6,424 nucleotides of DNA from the NCBI GenBank assembly GCA_947626485.1, contig CANQSG010000109.1:1-6424 (forward strand), given 5' to 3'. The position numbers were made by a program, and so were the translations under genes. Of the stretch, positions 1 through 4,794 are shown piece by piece (the stretch's first letter is position 1; every line of letters begins with the position of its first letter). The notes beneath the pieces were generated by a model that made no database searches, was not told where the DNA came from, and saw only the letters and a list, made by a program, of their open reading frames with translations. This DNA is from an uncultured Clostridia bacterium (GTDB taxonomy: Bacteria; Bacillota; Clostridia; Oscillospirales; Acutalibacteraceae).

Positions 1-324
1 GCCCGTCGTGCCGCCCGAACCGCCCGCCGCGCCGCCGCCCGAGCCGTTCGCACCGCCAGCGCCGCCGGAACCGCCGGAGCCGCCCGCAGTGCCGGGCTGT
101 GCGCCGTTCGCGCCGCCCGAACCCGAGCCGGTCGCGCCGGAAGCGGTCCCACCCGACGCGGTCTCGTCCGGGTTTTGCGCGTCCTCCCCGTCGAGCGAGC
201 CGGACAGGACGGCGTCGGCGTCGGAGGAGCCGTCGGGGGCGGGCGCCTTGCGGCAGCCCTGCAGCAGCAGCGCCGGGAACAGGAGCAGCAGCACCAGACC
301 CGCGAGCAAGTTTCGTTTTTTCAT
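1..324 (-). CDS. Lipoprotein with Gly/Ser-rich tether, N-terminal part (runs off left edge)
   Basis: This is the first 108 codons of a gene that continues past the left edge with no stop. The start ATG (324-322) has a good ribosome site, AAGGAAGGA, about 8 bases upstream. The product begins MKKRN, then a hydrophobic stretch (residues 6-21) ending in the lipobox L-Q-G-C with Cys24. It should therefore be cut by signal peptidase II and lipid-anchored on the outer face of the membrane. Residues 25-56 are acidic and polar. Residues 57-108 are almost entirely Gly, Ser, Ala, Thr and Asn, a low-complexity flexible tether typical of surface lipoproteins whose functional domain lies further on. That domain is outside the window, so the function is unknown; a solute-binding protein, an enzyme or a binding module are all possible. 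It lies 76 bp downstream of the beta-helix lipoprotein gene on the same strand, so is probably its operon partner. Confidence 0.78.
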   Translation of the reverse strand, partial: MKKRNLLAGLVLLLLFPALLLQGCRKAPAPDGSSDADAVLSGSLDGEDAQNPDETASGGTASGATGSGSGGANGAQPGTAGGSGGSGGAGGANGSGGGAAGGSGGTTG

Positions 325-346
325 GGAAAGATCCTTCCTTTCGGTT

Positions 347-371
347 GCGCCCCGCGGCCTTGCGGGGGCGC
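347..371 (-). other. Intercistronic GC hairpin
   Basis: In the 76-bp gap between the two lipoprotein genes, GCGCCCC (347-353) and GGGGCGC (365-371) form a perfect 7-bp stem with an 11-base loop. On the minus-strand transcript no U-run follows, so it does not look like a complete intrinsic terminator. It lies just ahead of the ribosome site of the downstream lipoprotein. It could be an RNA-stability or processing element that sets different expression of the two genes, or chance in GC-rich DNA. Confidence 0.35.
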
Positions 372-400
372 GCATCCGCCGGGCGAACGCGCGGGGTCGG

Positions 401-1642
401 TCACCGTTTGGTGCCGACGTTATTGGAGATCGTCGTGCCGCTGTGGCCGCCGTAATCCTTCAGGTTTTCCGAGGTGTAGCCGTGGTAAGAGGCGTTATAG
501 ACGATCTGGCAGCCCTTCAAGCTGCGCAGGATCATGGCGAATTCCGGCGAGACGTTGGTGTCGGCGCCGTCGCCCTGAATGGCCTCCATCACGTTGCCGC
601 GGTAGACGGAATTGCTCACGCCGTTCAAATAGAGGTTGCAGGAGTTGTCGGCGGTGTGGTCGGGGCCGTTGCGCTGGTTGACGTTGCCGAGCATCGAGAT
701 GTCGCTGCCGCCGGTGACCCGGATGCCGCCGATGGAGCAGCGGTCGAAATAGTCGCCGACGATTGTGTGCCCGGTGACCGATTCGAGCAGGACGCCGGTG
801 CCGCACCATTCGATGCGGTTGCCGGTGATGCGGACGTTTTTGACGCTGCCCGAGCCGTAATACCCCGCCGGGTGGTCGCTCGTCAGCCAGTTGTTGAGGA
901 GCAGCAGATTGCTGCCGCTGACCGCCTGCACGCCGTAGCTGCTGCCGTGGAGCATCGAGTTGCGCACCGTGACGTTGGTGGAATTTTCGACATAGACGGC
1001 GGGACCCTTGCCCCCGGTGGTGATGCGGCAGTCGTTGATGTCGATATTTTTGGCGTTCACCAGCTTCACGCCCGAAAGCGACTGGGTCGCCGTCGCGCCC
1101 AGCCCCTCGATCGCGATGCCGCTGATCGTGACGTTGGAGGCGCCGGTCAGGTTGAGGATCGAGGTCGCCGCGCGGGTGTTGCGGGTCAGCACGGTGGTGC
1201 CGTTGGTCTCAAACCCGTAGGTCGTCATCGAGAGCAGCGTGACGTCGGAGGGCACCTTGACGTCGGCGCAGTAATAGGTGCCGACCGGGAAGATCACGGT
1301 GCCGCCCTTCCCCGCCGCCGCGAGCGCTTTGGTGATGGCGTCGGTGTCGCTGCCGCGGTCCTTGCCGTTCGCGCCGTAGTCCGCCACGTTTACGACCTTG
1401 CTCCCGGCGACGGGGAGAAGATGGGTGAGCTTGCCGCCCACCGCAGCCGCCGCAGTCGTCTTTGCCGCGGCGGAATAGGAAATCGCCGGTTTTTTGCTCG
1501 CAAAGACCGCGCTCGCCGTGTTCGCCGACGCCGCCTTGACCGCGCCGGAGCTCGACCCCAGCGGCAGGGTGTTGCCCCCGCAGGCGGCCAGCGCCAGCAC
1601 CGCCAGCGCCGTCGTCGCAATTTTACAGCCGATCCGTTTCAT
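401..1642 (-). CDS. Surface lipoprotein with pectate-lyase-3-type right-handed beta-helix
   Basis: A complete 413-residue protein. The ATG is preceded by a textbook AAGGAGG 7 bases upstream. Residues 1-20 form a short signal peptide ending in the lipobox L-A-A-C (Cys21), so the protein should be lipid-anchored outside the cell. Residues 22-80 are an Ala/Ser/Thr-rich linker. At about residue 83 the signature opening of the pectate lyase 3 / GH28-related superfamily appears (VNVADYGANG, then an Asp-rich segment, an A-rich helix, GGTVIFPVGTYY). From there to the end short strands with recurrent Asn/Gly turns (N-V-T-I-S-G, N-V-R-I-T-G-N) mark a parallel beta-helix. Members are polysaccharide lyases, hydrolases, epimerases or binding proteins, so the activity is not predictable. 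Its paralogue is encoded immediately upstream; shared blocks include NNWLT (250), NRIEW (275), FDR (299), GNVM (349), GGH (398) and NNVG/DNVG near the end. The superfamily call is firm; the substrate is unknown. Confidence 0.93.
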   Translation of the reverse strand: MKRIGCKIATTALAVLALAACGGNTLPLGSSSGAVKAASANTASAVFASKKPAISYSAAAKTTAAAAVGGKLTHLLPVAGSKVVNVADYGANGKDRGSDTDAITKALAAAGKGGTVIFPVGTYYCADVKVPSDVTLLSMTTYGFETNGTTVLTRNTRAATSILNLTGASNVTISGIAIEGLGATATQSLSGVKLVNAKNIDINDCRITTGGKGPAVYVENSTNVTVRNSMLHGSSYGVQAVSGSNLLLLNNWLTSDHPAGYYGSGSVKNVRITGNRIEWCGTGVLLESVTGHTIVGDYFDRCSIGGIRVTGGSDISMLGNVNQRNGPDHTADNSCNLYLNGVSNSVYRGNVMEAIQGDGADTNVSPEFAMILRSLKGCQIVYNASYHGYTSENLKDYGGHSGTTISNNVGTKR

Positions 1643-1665
1643 GAAGAAGCCTCCTTCAATCGCAC

Positions 1666-1686
1666 CCGGCGAAAGCCTGCCGCCGG
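1666..1686 (-). other. Intercistronic GC hairpin
   Basis: In the 69-bp gap between the two beta-helix genes, CCGGCG (1666-1671) and CGCCGG (1681-1686) form a 6-bp stem with a 9-base loop. No U-run follows on the minus-strand transcript, so readthrough into the lipoprotein gene is expected. The same stem sequence occurs in the leader of the regulator gene at 3070-3090. A role in mRNA processing is possible; chance is also possible at this GC content. Confidence 0.3.
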
Positions 1687-1711
1687 ATTCTGTGTCCCTT
1701 ATCGCTACGCG

Positions 1712-2758
1712 TCAGCAGTCGTCGCCCGCGATGCTTCCGACGTTGTCGGCGAGCACCGTTTCGGTGTGGCCGCCCTCGTCGAGCAGGTTGTCGATGACCG
1801 CCGCCTGATACATCACGTTGCCCCGCACGACGGCGGTGTGCAGCCCCTGCAAATGCAGGTCGTAATCGGGCGAGTGCCGCTCCTGCTGCTTCGGGTCGCC
1901 GCCGAGCGAGCGGAAGACGTTGGACTGGACGGACACCCCGCGCGAACGCAGGACGCTCAACCCGGCGCTGATCTCGTCGGGCAGCGCCCGCCAGCCGTCC
2001 CGTGCGAAGGTGTTGCCGGTGATGTTGATGTGCTTGCCGTCGAGAAAGGCGGCGCCCTCGCGGCCGTTGCGGTCGAAGTGGTTGCCGGTCAGCACCCAGG
2101 TGACGCCGCGTTCGGAGCGGATGCCCTCGCGGTAGTTCCACTCGATGCGGTTGCCCTCGCAGAGGATGGCGGTGTTGCAGGAATCGACCCCGTAAATGCC
2201 GCAGTTCGCGTTGGCGGTGAGCCAGTTATTATAAATGAATAAGTCCCAGCCGTCGATGTAAAGCCCGTTGCGGGAGGAGGAAAGCATGTTGTCCTGCACC
2301 GTGGCGCACCAGACGTGCCCGAGGTGGAGCGCGTCACCCGAGAACTCGGTGACGCGGCATTTTTCGACCCGGATGGCGTCCTCTTGCGCGCCGTAGCCGT
2401 CGGTTTTGGCGATCTGCACGCCGTGAACGTTTTCCCCCAGCCTGCCGCCGAGCAGCGACAGCCCCGTCAGCGTGCAGCCGACCGCGTCGGTGACGTCGAG
2501 CAGGCAGGACGCGTCGGCGCGCGAGAGCAGCAGGCAGGCGCCGGTATCGGGCTTGTCGCGGTAGCCCCAGGTGCAGCCGCCCCGCAGGGTGATGTGGGGC
2601 TTCACGCGGACGTCGGCGCAGGGGAAGACCCCGCTCGGCACGAAGACGACGCCGCCGGGCTCGCAGGCGTCGATCGCCGCCTGGATCGCCGCCGTGTCGT
2701 CGGTCTGCCCGTCGCCGCGGGCGCCGAAGTCGCGTATATTCCAACCGTTTGTTTCCAT
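1712..2758 (-). CDS. Cytosolic pectate-lyase-3-type right-handed beta-helix protein
   Basis: A 348-residue protein starting METNGWNIRDFGARGDG, where the superfamily's conserved N-terminal motif begins almost at once. The ATG at 2758 is chosen because AAAGGCGG lies about 10 bases upstream, the fold starts there, and the candidate minus-strand promoter (2855-2883) would start transcripts near 2848. An in-frame ATG at 2863 would add 35 unconvincing residues and lies upstream of that start point. There is no signal peptide, and about a dozen scattered cysteines suit a reducing cytosol. Residues 8-50 match the pectate lyase 3 entry motif (DFGARGDG, DDTAAIQAAIDA, GGVVFVPSG); the rest is repeated beta-helix turns. 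It is clearly paralogous to the downstream lipoprotein: NNWLT (177), NRIEW (203), FDR (228), GNVM (313), GGH (329) and DNVG (338) occur in the same order with nearly equal spacing. Probable first gene of the operon. It may process an imported saccharide, but no catalytic role is proven. Confidence 0.92.
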   Translation of the reverse strand: METNGWNIRDFGARGDGQTDDTAAIQAAIDACEPGGVVFVPSGVFPCADVRVKPHITLRGGCTWGYRDKPDTGACLLLSRADASCLLDVTDAVGCTLTGLSLLGGRLGENVHGVQIAKTDGYGAQEDAIRVEKCRVTEFSGDALHLGHVWCATVQDNMLSSSRNGLYIDGWDLFIYNNWLTANANCGIYGVDSCNTAILCEGNRIEWNYREGIRSERGVTWVLTGNHFDRNGREGAAFLDGKHINITGNTFARDGWRALPDEISAGLSVLRSRGVSVQSNVFRSLGGDPKQQERHSPDYDLHLQGLHTAVVRGNVMYQAAVIDNLLDEGGHTETVLADNVGSIAGDDC

Positions 2759-2803
2759 TTCGAAAATGCCGCCTTTACATAGAGTCGATTTGCGATGTCT
2801 CGC

Positions 2804-2829
2804 CCTGTGCGATTTTGCATTTTCACAGG
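2804..2829. promoter_or_regulatory. Inverted repeat CCTGTG-N14-CACAGG, candidate operator
   Basis: CCTGTG (2804-2809) and CACAGG (2824-2829) are perfect 6-bp inverted arms whose centres are 20 bp apart, about two helical turns, as in many dimer-binding operators. The element lies just downstream of the inferred minus-strand start point (about 2848) and just upstream of the plus-strand -35 (2836). A second inverted pair, GCGATT (2809-2814) and AATCGC (2830-2835), interlocks with it. The binding protein is unknown. AraC proteins often prefer direct repeats, so another regulator is equally possible. Confidence 0.35.
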
Positions 2830-2835
2830 AATCGC

Positions 2836-2864
2836 TTGACATTATCACGCTCTTACTATACACT
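2836..2864 (+). promoter_or_regulatory. Candidate sigma-70-type promoter, distal, for the regulator gene
   Basis: A perfect -35 TTGACA (2836-2841) is followed after 17 bp by TACACT (2859-2864), which matches TATAAT at four of six positions. Transcription would begin near 2871 and give a leader of about 240 bases before the regulator start. It occupies the same DNA as the minus-strand promoter candidate at 2855-2883, so the two would compete for polymerase. Confidence 0.45.
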
Positions 2865-2883
2865 ATTTATAACGGATTGTCTT
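2855..2883 (-). promoter_or_regulatory. Candidate sigma-70-type promoter for the beta-helix operon
   Basis: Read on the minus strand: -35 AAGACA (2883-2878, four of six), a 17-bp spacer rich in A/T, and -10 TATAGT (2860-2855, five of six). The start point would be near 2848, giving a leader of about 90 bases before the ATG at 2758. It overlaps the plus-strand candidate at 2836-2864. Confidence 0.45.
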
Positions 2884-2965
2884 TACCAGCACCTGAACAC
2901 TCGTTTAACATTTTTTGTGTTTCCCCGGAAGTTTGTGCCACCTGTCGGGAAAAATTTACCTCTTT

Positions 2966-2994
2966 TTTTCAACTTTTTGCCAGCAGCGGATAAT
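2966..2994 (+). promoter_or_regulatory. Candidate proximal promoter for the regulator gene
   Basis: TTTTCA (2966-2971) is followed after 17 bp by GATAAT (2989-2994), matching the sigma-70 consensus at four and five positions. Transcription would start near 3001, inside the palindrome at 2996-3010, with a leader of about 114 bases. It is weaker at -35 than the distal candidate but better placed. Confidence 0.35.
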
Positions 2995-2995
2995 A

Positions 2996-3010
2996 TGGGC
3001 AATTTGCCCA
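2996..3010. promoter_or_regulatory. 15-bp palindrome, candidate operator
   Basis: TGGGCAA-T-TTGCCCA is a perfect 7-bp inverted repeat around a single central base. It lies immediately after the -10 candidate GATAAT (2989-2994), over the likely start point, which is the position of a classic repressor or autoregulatory site. Confidence 0.4.
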
Positions 3011-3062
3011 ACCGCCCCCGCCTCCACCCGCGCCGCCCGCCCCGATTTCGGGCAAAAAACGC

Positions 3063-3090
3063 AAAAAAACCGGCGCCGCAAGGACGCCGG
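3063..3090 (-). terminator. Intrinsic-terminator-like hairpin on the minus strand
   Basis: On the minus strand CCGGCG, a bulged T, CC, loop TTGC, then GG and CGCCGG form an 8-bp GC stem (3090-3070) followed directly by seven T (3069-3063) and a further six T (3059-3054). This is the architecture of a Rho-independent terminator for transcripts running leftward out of the regulator gene. No minus-strand gene lies to the right, so it may insulate the operon from antisense transcription. In the plus-strand mRNA the same bases form a hairpin with a GCAA (GNRA) tetraloop five bases before the regulator's ribosome site. Confidence 0.45.
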
Positions 3091-3114
3091 AAACCGGAAA
3101 GGATGTAAAAAAAC

Positions 3115-4656
3115 GTGCCGGATTATCTGCAAAACGTCAAATTCCATTTCGACAACATTCATAAGTGGGACCCCCTGCACTTCGGGCCGGTCATCCTGCA
3201 CCAGATCGGCGAGGTCATCTGCGACCTGAACTTCGAAAACGGCCTGCACCAGCAGGAGTGCTACGAGTTCAGCTACATCGCCTCGGGGCAGGGCACCTGC
3301 TTCACGCAGGGAAAATATTACAACGTCCACCAGGGCGACGTCTTCATCGCGCGGGTCGGGGCGCTGCACAACATCAAGACCGACAACCGCCAGCCCCTGC
3401 GGATGTTTTACTGCGGCTTCATGTTCGACGAGACCGACCCGCAGTTCGCGGCCTTCCGCCCCTTAAAGGAGCTGCTCGACACCTCCGAGGTGCCGCTCGC
3501 CTCCGACTCCTTTAATATGTTCACCATTTTCACAAACATTTTCAACGAGTACACCAGCCTGAACGCCATGCGGGAGGTCGTGCTGGGGGCGCTGCTCACC
3601 GAGCTGCTCTGTGCGGTCTACCGCAACTTCAAACGCCAAATTCAGAGCAACTACGTCCCCGACGACGCGCAGTCGGCGTCCGAATCCCTCTTTTACAGCG
3701 TGATCCAGTACATGGAGCAGAACATCGTCCAGATCCGCCAGCTCAAGGAGATCAGCGACCATTTCGGCTACACTTATTCTTATATCTCCCACATCTGCTC
3801 GAAAAAGCTCAACAAGACCCTGAAGGAATACTACAACGAGCTCAAGCTCAGCAAGGCGCGCGAATTTTTGGATCACGGCCTGTCGGCGACGGAAATTTCG
3901 GACATGCTGGGCTACGCCTCGATCCACTCCTTCAGCCGCTTCTTCCGCCAGCAGTACGGCGTCTCGCCCCAGCAGTACAAAAAGGGGACCGACAAGCAGT
4001 GGGAGCTGACCTTTTCGGACGAATTCCCGGGCTATACGCTCGATGAAACGAAGTGGGAGCCCTGCCCCGAGCGCGCCTTCGGCGACGGCAGCCATTGGCG
4101 CCGGGCGCACCACCGGGTCGAAAACGGCAGACTGCTGCTCTCCATCGCCCCCGAAGCCGTCGGCTGCGGGTCGGGCGCTGTCTGGACCTTCCGGAAATTC
4201 GAGCAGCACCAGGGCTATTTCGAGGTTCAGTGTCGGCTCCCGACCCGGCCGGGCTGGAGCCTGTCGATGCGGCTGGTGCAGTATGCGGATCGCCCCGTCC
4301 CGGACGACGAGGCGCGCGACCTGACCATCGAGCTCGTCAACGCCCACGCCCCCGACGAGCGCACCGTCGCCCACGCCGTCAGCTGGACGGCGCCCGACGG
4401 CGTGCCCTATCAGGCGAGCCAGAACATCCTCAACCCGTCGCTCTTCGAGGGGACGCACACCTTCGGCGTCTGGTGGCAGGACGGCCAGCTGCTCTTCTAC
4501 ATCGACCGCAAAAAGACCTGGCAGGCCGCCATGAAACACACCACCGCGCCCCTCTTCCTCCAGCTCGCCACCAACCGCCTCCCCACCTCCACCCAACCCA
4601 CCCCGCCCACCGACCAAGCCGAAATCACCTACATCAAAGCCTACCGCCAGCTCTGA
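3115..4656 (+). CDS. AraC-family regulator with cupin N-terminus and C-terminal GH16-like domain
   Basis: A 513-residue cytosolic protein. The GTG start at 3115 is chosen because an in-frame TAA (3106-3108) lies just upstream and GGAAAGGA (3096-3103) precedes it. Residues about 36-105 resemble the cupin sensor domain of AraC proteins (ECYEFSYIASGQG, then YYNVHQGDVFIARVGALHNI). Residues 193-291 form the double helix-turn-helix: first HTH around 207-230 (LKEISDHFGYTYSYISHICSK), second around 258-288, ending in the family hallmark FFRQQYGVSPQQYKKG. Normal AraC proteins stop here (about 280-300 residues). This one continues 220 residues with GH16 glucanase landmarks: WELTFSDEF..LDETKW (296-314), VENGRLLLSI, GYFEVQCRLP..GW (367-381), GTHTFGVWWQDGQLLFYID (446-464). 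The GH16 catalytic ExDxxE motif should lie near 400-408 but reads RDLTIELVN, so catalysis is unlikely. Inference: an intracellular glycan sensor controlling the divergent operon and possibly itself. The AraC part is certain; the GH16-like call is strong by motif. Confidence 0.93.
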   Translation: MPDYLQNVKFHFDNIHKWDPLHFGPVILHQIGEVICDLNFENGLHQQECYEFSYIASGQGTCFTQGKYYNVHQGDVFIARVGALHNIKTDNRQPLRMFYCGFMFDETDPQFAAFRPLKELLDTSEVPLASDSFNMFTIFTNIFNEYTSLNAMREVVLGALLTELLCAVYRNFKRQIQSNYVPDDAQSASESLFYSVIQYMEQNIVQIRQLKEISDHFGYTYSYISHICSKKLNKTLKEYYNELKLSKAREFLDHGLSATEISDMLGYASIHSFSRFFRQQYGVSPQQYKKGTDKQWELTFSDEFPGYTLDETKWEPCPERAFGDGSHWRRAHHRVENGRLLLSIAPEAVGCGSGAVWTFRKFEQHQGYFEVQCRLPTRPGWSLSMRLVQYADRPVPDDEARDLTIELVNAHAPDERTVAHAVSWTAPDGVPYQASQNILNPSLFEGTHTFGVWWQDGQLLFYIDRKKTWQAAMKHTTAPLFLQLATNRLPTSTQPTPPTDQAEITYIKAYRQL

Positions 4657-4667
4657 CCGCCAAAATC

Positions 4668-4681
4668 AGAACTTCTGTTCT
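4668..4681. promoter_or_regulatory. LexA (SOS) box-like palindrome upstream of recQ
   Basis: AGAAC-TTCT-GTTCT is a perfect 5-bp inverted repeat with a 4-base centre. It contains GAAC-N4-GTTC, the core of the Gram-positive LexA/DinR box (CGAACRNRYGTTYG). Outer bases and the central four deviate from the full consensus. It touches the -35 of the recQ promoter candidate, where a bound repressor would block polymerase. The stop codon of the regulator gene is only 11 bases upstream, so a weak terminator hairpin is an alternative, but no T-run follows. Confidence 0.45.
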
Positions 4682-4709
4682 TGCCAAAAATCGGATTTTA
4701 TGGTAGAAT
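4681..4709 (+). promoter_or_regulatory. Candidate sigma-70-type promoter of recQ
   Basis: TTGCCA (4681-4686), a 17-bp spacer, and TAGAAT (4704-4709) each match the consensus at five of six positions. A second TAGAAT follows at 4717-4722. Transcription would begin near 4716, leaving a leader of about 79 bases. An 8-bp imperfect inverted repeat, CCAAAAAT/ATTTTATGG (4684-4703), lies across the spacer. Confidence 0.6.
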
Positions 4710-4738
4710 AATATGATAGAATAAAAAGGAAATTTGAC

Positions 4739-4781
4739 GTCCCGCCCCGGGGTTGAGGCTCGCCCCGGGAACGGCGGGGAC
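4739..4781 (+). other. Extended GC hairpin in the recQ 5' leader
   Basis: An inner stem CCCGGGG (4746-4752) with CCCCGGG (4763-4769) and a 10-base loop is enclosed by an outer stem GTCCCGC (4739-4745) with GCGGGGAC (4774-4781, one bulged G). It ends just before the recQ ribosome site (AAAGGA, 4784-4789). There is no U-run after it, so it is not a terminator in this direction. It may stabilise the mRNA or restrict translation start; it matches no riboswitch class I recognise. Confidence 0.45.
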
Positions 4782-4794
4782 AGAAAGGATTCGC

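Larger units (their letters stand above)
2759..3114. promoter_or_regulatory. Divergent regulatory region between beta-helix operon and AraC-type regulator
   Basis: This 356-bp non-coding stretch separates the divergently transcribed beta-helix operon and regulator gene. It is markedly more AT-rich than the flanking genes up to about 3000, then turns into a C-rich tract (3011-3043) and A-runs before the regulator start. It contains promoter candidates on both strands, two inverted repeats, and a hairpin followed by a T-run on the minus strand; each is listed separately. AraC-family regulators commonly act on the adjacent divergent promoter, so this is the expected operator region. Confidence 0.75.

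Noticed and set aside
8..2242. A 744-codon open frame on the plus strand opposite the three minus-strand genes
   Set aside because: Its product is low-complexity (Pro-rich at the start, then Ala/Val/Asp/Arg-rich) and mirrors codon bias of the real genes; the minus-strand proteins carry recognisable signal peptides and folds.
2759..2863. A 35-residue N-terminal extension of the cytosolic beta-helix protein from an ATG at 2863
   Set aside because: It is not a signal peptide or known domain, lies over the promoter candidate, and the ATG at 2758 has a ribosome site and coincides with the fold start.
2759..3114. A catabolite-repression (cre) site in the divergent region
   Set aside because: No stretch matched the cre consensus well enough when read by eye.
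3463..4617. A 384-codon minus-strand frame opposite the regulator gene
   Set aside because: It is a GC-bias shadow: the plus strand encodes a clear AraC/GH16-like protein, and the antisense product has no recognisable domain.
4657..4703. A terminator after the regulator gene
   Set aside because: The small repeats here (AGAAC/GTTCT and the AT-rich CCAAAAAT/ATTTTATGG) lack a GC stem plus T-run; they fit a LexA-like box and promoter spacer better.
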